DNA of 64,000 nt from an uncultured Oscillospiraceae bacterium (GCA_910587395.1 CAJULJ010000007.1:1-64000), one strand, 5' to 3'; positions 17,572-26,910 are shown, counted from the stretch's first letter. Translations and numbers: made by a program. The notes: a model not told the origin generated them from the sequence alone.

Positions 17572-17615
17572 AAAAAAGAGCCCAGAGCAATTCGCAATGA
17601 ACTACTCTGGACTCT
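17572..17615 (-). terminator. Terminator of rpsB-tsf
   Basis: GAGTCCAGAG pairs with CTCTGGGCTC (one G-T) across a 17-base loop, then TTTTTT, on the minus strand about 100 bases after tsf. Confidence 0.8.
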
Positions 17616-17712
17616 CAAATTTTACTCAGGGCTTGCTCTCAACGCTGCTCTGAAAGGGACAAAATTGGGAGCAGAATTGGGATGGTTTTGGGTGGAGCAG
17701 ATATAAAAGCTA

Positions 17713-18624
17713 TTACTGCGTCAGCTTGGCAATCTCCTCAGCAAAATTCTCCTGCTTCTTCTCGATGCCCTCGCCCTTCTCAAAACGCACAGCATCCTTC
17801 AGGATAATGGCGCCGCCCAGCTTTTTTGCGGCGGCATTCATATACTGCTCCACAGTGACGTCGCCATCCTTGACGAAAGCCTGCTGGAGCAGGCAGTTCT
17901 CAGCGTAGAACTTGTTTAGCTTGCCCATGACAATCTTTTCTTTTACCTGGTCGGGTTTGTTGGCCATCTTGGGGTCGTTGGCCATCTGGGCCATGAGAAT
18001 CTTCTTTTCCTCATCCAGCACCTCCTGAGTGACCTGACTCTTGTCCAGGAAGCGGGGATTCAGGGCCGCGATCTGCATAGCCAAGTCCTTGCCGACCTCG
18101 GTGGCATCAATGCCGCCGGTGACCTCCAGGTTGACCAGCACACCGATCTTGCCGCCGGCGTGGATATAGGGTACGGACACGCCGTCCACAAAGCGGGCAA
18201 AACGACGGACCTTGATGTTCTCGCCGATGACCAGAACCATCTCCTGCTGCTGCTGGGTGACGGTCAGATTAGTGCCGTTATACTTGCACTCCATCAACGC
18301 ATCCAGGTCGGCGGGAGCGCAGGCGGCCACAGTGGCGGCTACACCTTTGACGAAGTCCACAAACTTTTCATTCTTGCCGACGAAATCGGTCTCGGCGTTG
18401 ACCTCGACCACCACGCCCACGCCGTTGATGTCGGCGGCGTAAGCCATGCCCTCGGCGGCGATGCGGCCAGCCTTCTTGGCGGAAGCGGCCAGACCCTTCT
18501 CACGCAGCCACTCGACGGCCTTGTCCATGTCGCCGTCAGAGGCGGCCAGAGCCTTTTTGCAGTCCATCATGCCCACGCCGGTCATTTCCCGCAGGGCCTT
18601 TACATCCTGTGCAGTGATTGCCAT
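17713..18624 (-). CDS. tsf: Elongation factor Ts
   Basis: Nucleotide exchange factor for EF-Tu (303 aa). Signature stretches: VKALREMTGVGMMDCKKAL at the N terminus, VEVNAETDFVGKNEKF, and a C-terminal dimerisation core with GGKIGVLVNLE and QIAALNPRFL. GGAGGT lies just upstream. It follows rpsB on the minus strand, separated by a strong hairpin that may reduce readthrough. Confidence 0.98.
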   Translation of the reverse strand: MAITAQDVKALREMTGVGMMDCKKALAASDGDMDKAVEWLREKGLAASAKKAGRIAAEGMAYAADINGVGVVVEVNAETDFVGKNEKFVDFVKGVAATVAACAPADLDALMECKYNGTNLTVTQQQQEMVLVIGENIKVRRFARFVDGVSVPYIHAGGKIGVLVNLEVTGGIDATEVGKDLAMQIAALNPRFLDKSQVTQEVLDEEKKILMAQMANDPKMANKPDQVKEKIVMGKLNKFYAENCLLQQAFVKDGDVTVEQYMNAAAKKLGGAIILKDAVRFEKGEGIEKKQENFAEEIAKLTQ

Positions 18625-18657
18625 AATATCGTTACCTCCATAAAAATTGTAAAAGAA

Positions 18658-18684
18658 AGCGCCCGCCCGCTTCGGGCGGGCGCT
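18658..18684 (-). terminator. Hairpin between rpsB and tsf, probable partial terminator
   Basis: 12-bp GC-rich stem AGCGCCCGCCCG / CGGGCGGGCGCT with a 3-base loop, followed on the minus strand by TTCTTTT. The broken T-run suggests attenuation, not full stop. Confidence 0.65.
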
Positions 18685-18715
18685 GTGGCATCAGTCGTCC
18701 AGCAGGGAAGGGGAC

Positions 18716-19450
18716 TTACTCCGCAACGGGAGCGGACTCCTCAGACTTCTCGGCGGGGGCGGCGTCCTGGCCCTGGCGGCCCTCCTGCACGGCGTTGGCC
18801 ATGACAGAAGAGATCAGCTTGATAGCGCGGATGGCGTCGTCATTGCCAGGGATGACGTAGTCAATCTCATCGGGGTCGCAGTTGGTATCAACGATGGCCA
18901 CGATGGGGATGTTCAGCTTGCGTGCCTCATTGATGGCGTTGCGCTCCTTGCGGGGGTCAACAACGAACAGAGCGCCGGGGAGCTTGCGCATTTCCACCAC
19001 GCCGCCCAGGTATTTCTCCAGCTTGCTGATCTCGCCCAGCAGCTTCATGACTTCCTTCTTGGGGAGCATGTCGAAGGTGCCGTCTTCCTGCATCTTCTTC
19101 AGCTGGTTCAGACGGTCCACGCGGGTGCGCATGGTCTTGAAGTTGGTCATCATGCCGCCCAGCCAGCGGGCGTTGACATAGTACATGCCGCAGCGGGCAG
19201 CCTCCTCGCGGATGGCGTCCTGGGCCTGCTTCTTGGTGCCCACGAACAGCAGGGACTGACCGTTGCCGGACAGCTCCTTCACGAAAGAGTAGGCTTCCTC
19301 CAGCTTCTTCACGGTCTTTTGCAGGTCGATGATATAGATGCCGTTGCGCTCCGTGTAGATGTAGGTGGCCATTTTGGGGTTCCACCGGCGGGTTTGGTGG
19401 CCAAAATGCACACCGGCCTCCAACAGCTGCTTCATAGATACGACTGCCAT
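18716..19450 (-). CDS. rpsB: 30S ribosomal protein S2
   Basis: S2 (244 aa) with the family start [24 protein letters not shown] and the later motifs [23 protein letters not shown] and [21 protein letters not shown] short Ala/Glu-rich tail ends in SAPVAE. AGGAGG is about 8 bases before the ATG. The promoter and a roughly 105-base leader lie at 19451-19591. It runs opposite to pyrH-frr. Confidence 0.98.
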   Translation of the reverse strand: MAVVSMKQLLEAGVHFGHQTRRWNPKMATYIYTERNGIYIIDLQKTVKKLEEAYSFVKELSGNGQSLLFVGTKKQAQDAIREEAARCGMYYVNARWLGGMMTNFKTMRTRVDRLNQLKKMQEDGTFDMLPKKEVMKLLGEISKLEKYLGGVVEMRKLPGALFVVDPRKERNAINEARKLNIPIVAIVDTNCDPDEIDYVIPGNDDAIRAIKLISSVMANAVQEGRQGQDAAPAEKSEESAPVAE

Positions 19451-19556
19451 TGTTTTTTTCCTCCTAAATTTTGGTTTTTACCTCCGAAAGCTTCATTTTT
19501 CCCGCCCACTTTTCTGGGAAAGCACCGGGCGAAAAATCCGCTCTCGTGCGGAATGC
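19451..19556 (-). promoter_or_regulatory. Structured rpsB leader
   Basis: About 105 transcribed bases before rpsB. They contain TCCGC-acgaga-GCGGA followed by TTTTT (short, terminator-like) and TTTCCC...GGGAAA. It could host autoregulation by S2, but I know of no matching Firmicutes family. Confidence 0.35.
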
Positions 19557-19562
19557 CTGGAT

Positions 19563-19591
19563 ATTTTACCACAAGCCATGGGGGAGCGCAA
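19563..19591 (-). promoter_or_regulatory. rpsB promoter
   Basis: Minus strand TTGCGC (19591-19586), a 17-base spacer and TAAAAT (19568-19563). Confidence 0.7.
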
Positions 19592-19620
19592 GTGTTTTTC
19601 TCCAATTTCTTGAGAAAAAG

Positions 19621-19887
19621 TCAGTGTCCCCGCAGCTCCCTGCGGGCCTCACCCCCGCTGTCCACTAAAATAATGTCCTCGCCAAACCGTTTGACTGCGG
19701 ACCAGGGGAACACAATATCCTCATCCCGGCCCAGCAGGCCAAATAGCCGGGGCTGTCCCTTCACCACAATGCTCACGATGGCTCCGCGTTCCGGGTCCAG
19801 TTCTATGTCACCCACGAACCCGTATCGAGTGCCGTCGGCGACGTCGATAACTTCCTTATATTGCAGTTCCGCGATGCGGCAGGTCAT
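19621..19887 (-). CDS. YlmC/YmxH-family PRC-barrel sporulation-associated protein
   Basis: Small protein of 88 aa with a PRC-barrel: RIAELQYKEVIDVADGTRYGFVGDIELD, then VFPWSAVKRFGEDIILVD. The frame extends to 19980, but GGAGGG 8 bases before the ATG at 19887 and the family start MTCRIAEL set the start. Relatives are found in spore formers; a biochemical role is not known. Upstream CATATGAT weakly resembles a sigma-E -10. Confidence 0.88.
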   Translation of the reverse strand: MTCRIAELQYKEVIDVADGTRYGFVGDIELDPERGAIVSIVVKGQPRLFGLLGRDEDIVFPWSAVKRFGEDIILVDSGGEARRELRGH

Positions 19888-20011
19888 AGTATACCCTCCT
19901 TTTCCCTTTTCCACCCAATCATATGAGAGCGGGGATGTGCTCCATCCGCCTTTGTGGAAAAATACATGGAAAATTTTCATTTAGCCCCTAGGCAAAAGGA
20001 AGGTTTTCCAG

Positions 20012-20017
20012 TATAAT
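20012..20017 (+). promoter_or_regulatory. -10 element, probable pyrH promoter
   Basis: TATAAT about 54 bases before the start. No recognisable -35 at 16-18 bases. Confidence 0.45.
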
Positions 20018-20065
20018 ACTGCCATGAGTACGATATGATTCTGGCTTCAGGAGAGGATGAGAGTT

Positions 20066-20803
20066 ATGAGCGAGTTGAAATACAAGCGTGTGCTGTTGAA
20101 GGTCAGCGGCGAGGCGCTGGGCGGCGAGGCCGGCCGAGGTCTGGATTTCGACGTAATTGAAAAGGTGTGTGACGTAGTGGCCCGCTGCGCCGACGAGGGC
20201 GTTCAAGTGGGCATCGTCGTGGGCGGCGGAAATTTCTGGCGCGGACTGAAGGACGGCAAGGGGATGCATGAGCGGGTCCGGGCGGACCACATGGGTATGT
20301 TGGCCACTGCCATCAACTGTCTGGCTCTGGCCGACGTGTTGGAGCGCATGGGGGTGGATGTACGTGTACAGACCGCCATTGAGATGCGGGCCATGGCGGA
20401 GCCCTATGTTCGCTCCAAGGCCATCCGGCATCTGGAGAAGGGGAGGGTGGTCATCTTTGGCTGCGGCACCGGAAGTCCCTTCTTTTCCACCGACACGGCG
20501 GCAGTGCTCCGGGCGGCGGAGATCAACGCGGACATCATCCTGCTTGCTAAGAATGTGGACGGCGTGTACAGTGCCGACCCGCTGAAAGACCCGGAAGCGG
20601 TGAAGTACGACAGTATTACCTATGATGATGTGCTGGCCCGGCATTTGGGCGTGATGGATTCCACCGCCACGTCCCTGTGCATGGACAACAATATCCCCAT
20701 CATTCTTTTCGCGTTGAAAGACCCGGAAAACATTCTCCGTGTGGTTCACGGGGAGAAAATAGGTACAATTGTAAAGCACATAGGAGGAAAGGATCATGAA
20801 TGA
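20066..20803 (+). CDS. pyrH: UMP kinase
   Basis: Hexameric bacterial UMP kinase (245 aa) of the amino-acid kinase fold, making UDP. Motifs: [38 protein letters not shown] and [10 protein letters not shown]. An ATG at 20057 touches the ribosome binding site (AGGAGAGG, 20049-20056), so 20066 is the likely start. It overlaps frr by 8 bases, the usual pyrH-frr coupling. Confidence 0.97.
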   Translation: MSELKYKRVLLKVSGEALGGEAGRGLDFDVIEKVCDVVARCADEGVQVGIVVGGGNFWRGLKDGKGMHERVRADHMGMLATAINCLALADVLERMGVDVRVQTAIEMRAMAEPYVRSKAIRHLEKGRVVIFGCGTGSPFFSTDTAAVLRAAEINADIILLAKNVDGVYSADPLKDPEAVKYDSITYDDVLARHLGVMDSTATSLCMDNNIPIILFALKDPENILRVVHGEKIGTIVKHIGGKDHE

Positions 20804-21350
20804 CTTCTGCAAGAGCTACGACGAGAAAATGGGCAAGACTATCGAAGTGGTGAAGGGCGACTTCGCCAGTGTCCGGGCGGGCCGCGCCAACGCCGGTGTT
20901 CTGGACCGCATCCAGGTGGAGTACTACGGCACCCACACCCCTATCCAACAGGTGGCCAGCATCTCCACCCCTGACCCCCGCACTCTTCAGATCCAGCCCT
21001 GGGACGGCAGCATCCTTAAGGCGATTGAGAAGGCCATCCAGACCTCCGATCTGGGCATCAACCCCCAGAACGACGGGCGCGTCATCCGTCTGGCCTTCCC
21101 TCAACTCACTGAGGAACGCCGTGTGGAGCTCACCAAGCAGGTGCGCAAGTATGGCGAGAACGGCAAAGTGGCCATCCGTAACATCCGCCGGGACGCCATG
21201 GAGACTTTAAAATCCCAGGAAAAGAAGTCGGAGATTACGGAGGACGACCGCAAGCAGATTGAAAAGGAACTCCAGGACCTGACGGACAGGCGCTGCAAGG
21301 AGATTGACACCCTCACTGCCGCCAAAGAAAAGGAACTGATGGCGGTTTGA
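20796..21350 (+). CDS. frr: Ribosome recycling factor
   Basis: RRF (184 aa), which splits post-termination ribosomes together with EF-G. Typical features: [63 protein letters not shown], and the coiled-coil ends. AGGAGG in the end of pyrH precedes the ATG. Confidence 0.98.
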   Translation: MNDFCKSYDEKMGKTIEVVKGDFASVRAGRANAGVLDRIQVEYYGTHTPIQQVASISTPDPRTLQIQPWDGSILKAIEKAIQTSDLGINPQNDGRVIRLAFPQLTEERRVELTKQVRKYGENGKVAIRNIRRDAMETLKSQEKKSEITEDDRKQIEKELQDLTDRRCKEIDTLTAAKEKELMAV

Positions 21351-21363
21351 GTTTTGACTGAGC

Positions 21364-21395
21364 GCATACAAGGGGGGCGCGCCCCCCTTGTATGC
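21364..21395. repeat. 32-bp perfect palindrome between frr and uppS
   Basis: Arms GCATACAAGGGGGGCG and the exact complement with no spacer. As RNA it would form a very stable hairpin; no T-run follows on either strand (TGTCC on the plus side). Confidence 0.8.
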
Positions 21396-21460
21396 TGTCC
21401 GGGAACTTATGACATGGTTCTTTTTTGTCTACACTACCAATAAAGTTAGGATGAGTGTGT

Positions 21461-22207
21461 ATGGCATTCTTTCGCCGCCGGGAGTCCAAGGCTCTCCAGG
21501 TGGATATGGAGCATCTGCCCGGCCATGTGGCTATCATCATGGACGGCAACGGCCGCTGGGCCAAAAACCGCGGCTTGCCACGAAAGGCGGGTCACGCCGC
21601 CGGGGCGGAAACCTTTCGGACCATCGCCACTTTTGCCAAGGAACTGGGGCTGGAGTATTTGACGGTGTACGCTTTCTCCACGGAGAACTGGAAGCGGCCT
21701 GCCGATGAGGTGTCGTCCATCATGAAGCTGCTGGAGAAATATCTTCATGAGGCCATCGAGACCATGGCGAAAGATAAGGTGAAGATGGCGTTTTTTGGAG
21801 ACCTGTCCCCGCTGGCGCCCCACCTTCAGGCTCTGTGCCGAGAAACGGAGGAAATCTCCAAAGGCTATGACGGATGTCAGGTGAACATCTGTCTGAACTA
21901 TGGCGGCCGGGGAGAGCTGGTGCGGGCGGCAAAGGCTTATGCGCTGGACTGTGTGGAAGGCAGGGCCGACCCGGGGCACTTGACCGAGGAGGCCTTTGGA
22001 GCGTATCTTTACTCTGCCGGAGTACCTGAGCCAGATCTTATCATCCGGCCCAGCGGAGAGATGCGTCTGTCCAATTTCCTTCTGTGGCAGTCGGCCTATG
22101 CGGAGTTTTACGTGACCGATGTGCTTTGGCCTGATTTCAGCAAGGATGATTTCCTGCGCGCCTTGGCGGTCTATCAGAGCCGCTCCCGGCGGTATGGAGG
22201 TGTGTGA
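21461..22207 (+). CDS. uppS: Isoprenyl transferase (undecaprenyl diphosphate synthase)
   Basis: cis-prenyl transferase (248 aa) making the C55 lipid carrier for cell-wall synthesis. The P-loop-like motif HVAIIMDGNGRWAKNRG is at about residues 23-39, followed by RKAGHAAGAE, AFSTENWKRP and IIRPSGEMRLSNFLLWQ. The ATG at 21461 is preferred over GTG 21455, which is too close to AGG (21448-21450). cdsA begins 1 base after its stop. Confidence 0.97.
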   Translation: MAFFRRRESKALQVDMEHLPGHVAIIMDGNGRWAKNRGLPRKAGHAAGAETFRTIATFAKELGLEYLTVYAFSTENWKRPADEVSSIMKLLEKYLHEAIETMAKDKVKMAFFGDLSPLAPHLQALCRETEEISKGYDGCQVNICLNYGGRGELVRAAKAYALDCVEGRADPGHLTEEAFGAYLYSAGVPEPDLIIRPSGEMRLSNFLLWQSAYAEFYVTDVLWPDFSKDDFLRALAVYQSRSRRYGGV

Positions 22208-22208
22208 G

Positions 22209-23033
22209 ATGGCGAAACGGATCATCGTGGCATGTATTTTTGTGCCTGTCATGCTGTGGATCATGCTGATTCCGCCTCCACTGGCGTGGACGGCATTGGT
22301 GTGCTTTATTTCGGCGATGGCCGCCTTTGAGCTGCTCAGGGCAGTTGGGGAGGGGAAGATCACCCTTCCCATGCAGGTGGTCACCATTTTATCTGCTGCG
22401 TTGCTGCCCTTTGGAAGCTGGGCGGATCTGGGGATGGCCTATGTGAATCTGGTGGCTTTTGTGGTGATGGCGGTGTGCTTCTGGTGTGCCATTCGGGCCT
22501 ATGATGAGGATGGCGTACCCATCGGATTTTTCCATGTGCTGGCCGCGCTGTTTGCCGGGATTATCATTCCGCTGGCCCTGTCTGCCCTGGTGGAGCTGCG
22601 TCGGATGGACCACGGGAAATATTTGGTGCTGCTGGCGGTGCTGCTGACCTTTGCGACCGACGCCGGGGCCTATTTTGCCGGGGTGTTTCTGGGGAAGCAC
22701 CGGGGCGTGACAAAGGTCAGTCCCAACAAGAGTGTGGAGGGTTACATCGGCGGCTTCATCAGCGGAGTGGTGTTTGCGGTTCTCTACGGCTTGGTGGCCA
22801 GCAAAATTGCAGGGGACAGCGTTAGACTGCTGCCTCTGGCCCTGTGCGGACTGTTCGGTGCGCTGGCCACAGAGGTGGGCGATTTGGCGTTCTCTTTTAT
22901 TAAAAGGCAGTACGGTGTGAAGGATTACGGCCACATCCTGCCCGGTCACGGCGGGATGCTGGACCGGTTTGACAGCATGATGTTCTGTGGTCCGGTGGTG
23001 CTGTTCATCGTGCAGTGCCTGCCGGTATTTTGA
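22209..23033 (+). CDS. cdsA: Phosphatidate cytidylyltransferase
   Basis: Membrane enzyme (274 aa, about seven to eight helices) making CDP-diacylglycerol from phosphatidate and CTP. The C-terminal signature is present: KSVEGYIGGFISGV, then EVGDLAFSFIKRQYGVKDYGHILPGHGGMLDRFDS in two parts. GGAGG (22196-22200) is 8 bases before the ATG at 22209, and the open frame upstream overlaps uppS. Confidence 0.96.
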   Translation: MAKRIIVACIFVPVMLWIMLIPPPLAWTALVCFISAMAAFELLRAVGEGKITLPMQVVTILSAALLPFGSWADLGMAYVNLVAFVVMAVCFWCAIRAYDEDGVPIGFFHVLAALFAGIIIPLALSALVELRRMDHGKYLVLLAVLLTFATDAGAYFAGVFLGKHRGVTKVSPNKSVEGYIGGFISGVVFAVLYGLVASKIAGDSVRLLPLALCGLFGALATEVGDLAFSFIKRQYGVKDYGHILPGHGGMLDRFDSMMFCGPVVLFIVQCLPVF

Positions 23034-23045
23034 GGAGCGGCCATT

Positions 23046-24194
23046 ATGAGAAGGACCCTTTCCATTTTAGGCTCCAGCGGTTCCATTGGTCAGCAGACGC
23101 TGAAGGTTGCGGAAACCTGCGGCCATAAGGTTGCGGCCATTACAGTGAACCGCAATGTGGAGCTGGCCGAGGCCCAGGCTCGAAAATTCAGCCCACAGCT
23201 GGTGGCGGTGGTGGATGAAAAGGCCGCCGCAGATCTGCGGGTGCGGCTGGCGGACACTGAGGTACAGGTGCGGTCTGGGCCGGAGGGACTGCTTGAGGCT
23301 GCCGCTCTGCCCAAGGCGGATACGGTGGTCACCGCCATTGTGGGAGTTGCCGGGCTGAAACCCACCCTTGCCGCCATTGATTGCGGCAAACGCATCGCTC
23401 TTGCCAACAAGGAGACCTTGGTGTGCGCCGGGGAGCTGGTGATGGCCCGGGCAAAGGAAAAGGGAGCGGAGATTGTTCCTGTGGATTCGGAGCACTCGGC
23501 CATTTTCCAATGCCTGCAAGGATGCCGGGACCGGGGTGAGGTTCGGCGGCTCATCATCACCGCGTCCGGCGGACCGTTCTACGGAAAAAGCTGTAAAGAG
23601 CTTTCGCTTGTCGCAAAAGAGCAGGCACTGAAGCACCCAAACTGGACCATGGGTGTGAAAATCACCATCGACTCCGCCACACTGATGAACAAGGGACTGG
23701 AGTTCATTGAGGCCATGCGGCTGTATGCCATGCCTCCTGAACGCATTCAGGTTGTGGTTCACCGGGAGAGTATTGTTCACTCCTTAGTGGAGTTTGAAGA
23801 TGGAGCTATTCTGGCCCAACTGGGCAGCGCCGATATGTGCCTGCCCATCCAGTACGCCCTCACATGGCCGGAGCGGACGCCTGGCCCTGCCAAGCCGCTG
23901 GACCTGCTGTCCTGTCCGCCGCTGACATTCCAAAGGCCCGACCCGGAGACCTTCCGCTGTCTGGGACTGGCACTGGAGTGTGCGGAGAAGGGGGGGACGT
24001 CCACAGCTGTCCTCAATGGCGCCAACGAGGCGGCAGTGGCGCTGTTTTTAGAAGACAAGATTTCTTTCTTGGATGTTCCTCGGCTGGTTGAGGCCGCGCT
24101 GGACCGGGTGCCTGTGCTGGTGGCTCCCGGTTTGGATGACATTCTGGATGCTGATCGTGCCGCCCGTGAGGCGGTGTATCAATCTGTGAGGTGA
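23046..24194 (+). CDS. dxr: 1-deoxy-D-xylulose 5-phosphate reductoisomerase
   Basis: Second enzyme of the MEP isoprenoid pathway (382 aa), NADPH-dependent. NADPH site: LSILGSSGSIGQQTLKV. Metal and substrate sites: PVDSEHSAIFQCL, the mobile-loop region TASGGPFYGKS, HPNWTMGVKITIDSATLMNKGLE (in two segments) and a C-terminal helical domain. It is part of the uppS-cdsA-dxr-rseP-ispG cluster; its products feed UppS. Confidence 0.97.
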   Translation: MRRTLSILGSSGSIGQQTLKVAETCGHKVAAITVNRNVELAEAQARKFSPQLVAVVDEKAAADLRVRLADTEVQVRSGPEGLLEAAALPKADTVVTAIVGVAGLKPTLAAIDCGKRIALANKETLVCAGELVMARAKEKGAEIVPVDSEHSAIFQCLQGCRDRGEVRRLIITASGGPFYGKSCKELSLVAKEQALKHPNWTMGVKITIDSATLMNKGLEFIEAMRLYAMPPERIQVVVHRESIVHSLVEFEDGAILAQLGSADMCLPIQYALTWPERTPGPAKPLDLLSCPPLTFQRPDPETFRCLGLALECAEKGGTSTAVLNGANEAAVALFLEDKISFLDVPRLVEAALDRVPVLVAPGLDDILDADRAAREAVYQSVR

Positions 24195-24201
24195 CTTGAT
24201 C

Positions 24202-25296
24202 TTGGCGAGATTTCTCTATGTTTTGCTGGCTATTCTGCTCTTTGGTGTACTGATTGCCATCCACGAGTTCGGGCACTTTTTTACTGCCAAGCTGCTGGGG
24301 GTGAAGGTGAATGAGTTTGCCATCGGCATGGGCCCCGCGATTTGGCAGAGCCGGAAAGCGGCGGGTGAACCCTGGGAGGAAGAAAAAACACTTTACAGTC
24401 TGCGGCTGTTTCCCATCGGCGGCTACTGCGCTATGGAGGGGGAGGACGAGGATACCGGAGACCCTCGGGCCTTCTCCCGGCAGGCGGGGTGGAAGAAGAT
24501 TGTCATTTTGTGCGCCGGTTCGTTTATGAATTTTGTGCTGGGACTGGTTATCGCGGTGGTGTTGCTTCTAGGTATTTCTCAGGCTCGAGTGCCGGTGATT
24601 ACTCAATTTGCCGATGGGTTTCAGCATGAGGGCGCAGATGGTTTGATGCTTGGTGACCGTATTGTTGAGGTGGACGGCCACGGAATTTGGCTGTATGATG
24701 ATATGCAGACCTACCTCTCCCGGAACGATGGAAACGGCGTCGATCTGGTGGTGTTGCGGGACGAAGAGCGTATCACGCTGAATGATTTCCCCTTGGGCCG
24801 TTACGACTATGAGTTTGAGGGCAGACAATACCACGGTTTCGGCTTGGTTTTCGGCCAGGTAGATGAGCTGTCCATCCCGGAGCGTATCGGCCAGGGCTTT
24901 GCCCAGACCTGCTATTTTGTGCGCATCGTCTGGATGAGCCTGGGTGATCTGGTAACGGGCCGGGTGGCGGTGTCTGAGCTGTCCGGGGTTATCGGTGTGG
25001 TGGATGTGGTGTCCGAGATGGGTTCCAGGTCGGAGACGGTGGCCATGGGGATGAAGAATGTATTCTATTTTATGGCCCTTATTGCCGTCAACTTAGCGGT
25101 GATGAATATGCTGCCCATCCCGGCTCTGGACGGCGGACGGATCTTTTTTATTTTGCTCAACGGCATTCTCTACATGGTGAGCCGCCGCCGCATTCCGGAG
25201 AAATACGAGGGCTATGTCCACGCCGGGGCGTTTGTGGTACTGCTGGCGCTGATGGCGGTGGTGGCCCTTCACGATGTGTGGAATATCTTTGCTTAG
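24202..25296 (+). CDS. rseP: RIP zinc metalloprotease RseP/RasP
   Basis: Site-2 protease (364 aa) that cuts transmembrane helices, for example of anti-sigma factors and signal peptides. HEFGH zinc motif at residues 21-25, a central PDZ domain (DGLMLGDRIVEVDGHGIW) and the C-terminal NMLPIPALDGGRIFF motif with the third ligand. A TTG at 24202 is 8 bases after GAGGTG; the TTG at 24196 is too close. In this window the DUF4179-like protein is one conceivable client (inference). Confidence 0.94.
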   Translation: MARFLYVLLAILLFGVLIAIHEFGHFFTAKLLGVKVNEFAIGMGPAIWQSRKAAGEPWEEEKTLYSLRLFPIGGYCAMEGEDEDTGDPRAFSRQAGWKKIVILCAGSFMNFVLGLVIAVVLLLGISQARVPVITQFADGFQHEGADGLMLGDRIVEVDGHGIWLYDDMQTYLSRNDGNGVDLVVLRDEERITLNDFPLGRYDYEFEGRQYHGFGLVFGQVDELSIPERIGQGFAQTCYFVRIVWMSLGDLVTGRVAVSELSGVIGVVDVVSEMGSRSETVAMGMKNVFYFMALIAVNLAVMNMLPIPALDGGRIFFILLNGILYMVSRRRIPEKYEGYVHAGAFVVLLALMAVVALHDVWNIFA

Positions 25297-25308
25297 GCAG
25301 GTGCGGGT

Positions 25309-26346
25309 ATGACCAGACAAATTAATGTGGGCGGCGTTCTCATCGGCGGAGGCGCGCCTGTTTCCATCCAGTCCATGACCAACACCCCGACTCATGATGT
25401 GGAGGCCACCCTGTCTCAAATCAGGGCGCTGGCGGCAGCGGGGTGCGACATTGTTCGGGTGGCGGTGCCCGACATGCAGGCGGCAAAAGCCATCGGTGCA
25501 TTGAAAGCGGGCAGCCCGGTGCCGCTGGTGGCGGACATCCACTTTGACTATCGGCTGGCTTTAGAGGCGGCTGAGCAAGGAATTGATAAAATCCGCATCA
25601 ATCCCGGCAATATTGGTTCTCCTGACCGGGTGGAGGCGGTGGCTGGACGCTGTCGGGAGCGGCACATCCCCATTCGGGTGGGGGTGAACGGCGGTTCGCT
25701 GGAAAAGGAACTGCTGGACAAATATGGTGGTCCCACACCAGAGGCCATGGTGGAGAGTGCGCTGGGACACATCAAGCTACTGGAACGGTACGGGTTTGAG
25801 GATATCTGCGTGTCCTTGAAAACCTCTTGTGTGCCAACCACCATGCGGGCCTATCAGCTCATGGCGGAGCGATACGATTATCCTCTGCATCTGGGAGTCA
25901 CGGAGGCGGGCACGAGGGAACTGGGAGAGCTGAAAGCGGCCGCGGGCATTGGCGGGCTTCTATCCCTGGGCGTTGGGGACACGCTTCGGGTAAGCCTCAC
26001 GGCCGACCCGGTGGAGGAGATCGTGGCTGCCCGAAAGCTGCTCAAGGCCATTGGCCTGCGCCGGGAGGGACCGGAGCTGATTTCTTGTCCCACCTGCGGA
26101 CGGACGCAGATTGATCTGATTCCCATGGCTCGGCGGGTGGAGGAATTACTCAAAAATGTGGACAAGCCTATCACGGTGGCGGTGATGGGGTGTGTGGTCA
26201 ATGGCCCCGGCGAAGCCAGCCACGCAGACGTGGGGCTGGCAGGCGGCAAAGGCGAGGGCGTGCTGTTCAAGCGCGGCCAGATTGTGGCCAAGGTGCCTGA
26301 GGATCAGTTGGTGCCTGGGCTGATGAGGCTGATCGAAGAATTATAG
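25309..26346 (+). CDS. ispG: 4-hydroxy-3-methylbut-2-enyl diphosphate synthase (GcpE)
   Basis: [4Fe-4S] enzyme (345 aa) of the MEP pathway that makes HMBPP. N-terminal barrel with SIQSMTNTPTHDVEAT and DIHFDYRLAL; C-terminal cluster domain with SCPTCGRTQIDL and MGCVVNGPGEASHADVG carrying the three cysteine ligands. It follows rseP by 12 bases, keeping two MEP genes in one operon. Confidence 0.97.
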   Translation: MTRQINVGGVLIGGGAPVSIQSMTNTPTHDVEATLSQIRALAAAGCDIVRVAVPDMQAAKAIGALKAGSPVPLVADIHFDYRLALEAAEQGIDKIRINPGNIGSPDRVEAVAGRCRERHIPIRVGVNGGSLEKELLDKYGGPTPEAMVESALGHIKLLERYGFEDICVSLKTSCVPTTMRAYQLMAERYDYPLHLGVTEAGTRELGELKAAAGIGGLLSLGVGDTLRVSLTADPVEEIVAARKLLKAIGLRREGPELISCPTCGRTQIDLIPMARRVEELLKNVDKPITVAVMGCVVNGPGEASHADVGLAGGKGEGVLFKRGQIVAKVPEDQLVPGLMRLIEEL

Positions 26347-26358
26347 GGGGAGAGCATC

Positions 26359-26910
26359 ATGAACCATGTTGGAGCACAGTACATAGAGACTGAGAGGCTG
26401 GTTTTGCGCCGGTTTGATCTGTCGGACGCCCAGGCCATGTTTGATAACTGGGCCGGTGACGCAGAAGTGACAAAATATTTAACGTGGCCTACCCACAGCG
26501 ATGTGTCGGTGACCAGGAAAATACTGGAGGAGTGGGTCCCTCAGTATTCAAAGGATGACTGTTACAGATGGGCGATTGTTTTAAAGGAAAACGGCCCTCA
26601 GCCCATCGGGAGCATCGATGTGTGCCACTGGCGTGAGAATGGGGATAGCCCGGAGATCGGCTACTGCATGGGTAGTCGCTGGTGGCATCAGGGGATCATG
26701 TCCGAGGCGCTGGGCGCGGTGATTGATTTCCTGTTCGACCGGGTGGGGGTGGAGCGGATTGTGGCCCGCCATGACGTGAACAACCCCCATTCCGGCGGCG
26801 TTATGCGCAAGTGCGGCATGAAGTTTGAGGAGATTCAGGAAAAGGCGAACCGGAACAACCAGGGCGAGTGTGACTGCGCCTGCTATGCCATTGAAGCCGG
26901 CGATAGATAG
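26359..26910 (+). CDS. GNAT acetyltransferase, RimJ/RimL type
   Basis: Acetyltransferase-like protein (183 aa). It starts IETERLVLRRFDLSDA, has the acceptor-side motif GYCMGSRWWHQGIMSEALGAVIDFLF and ends with NPHSGGVMRKCGMKFEEIQ, typical of the RimJ/RimL/SpeG class. GGGGGAGAG lies upstream. It sits between ispG and polC on the same strand; the substrate cannot be inferred from position. Confidence 0.88.
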   Translation: MNHVGAQYIETERLVLRRFDLSDAQAMFDNWAGDAEVTKYLTWPTHSDVSVTRKILEEWVPQYSKDDCYRWAIVLKENGPQPIGSIDVCHWRENGDSPEIGYCMGSRWWHQGIMSEALGAVIDFLFDRVGVERIVARHDVNNPHSGGVMRKCGMKFEEIQEKANRNNQGECDCACYAIEAGDR

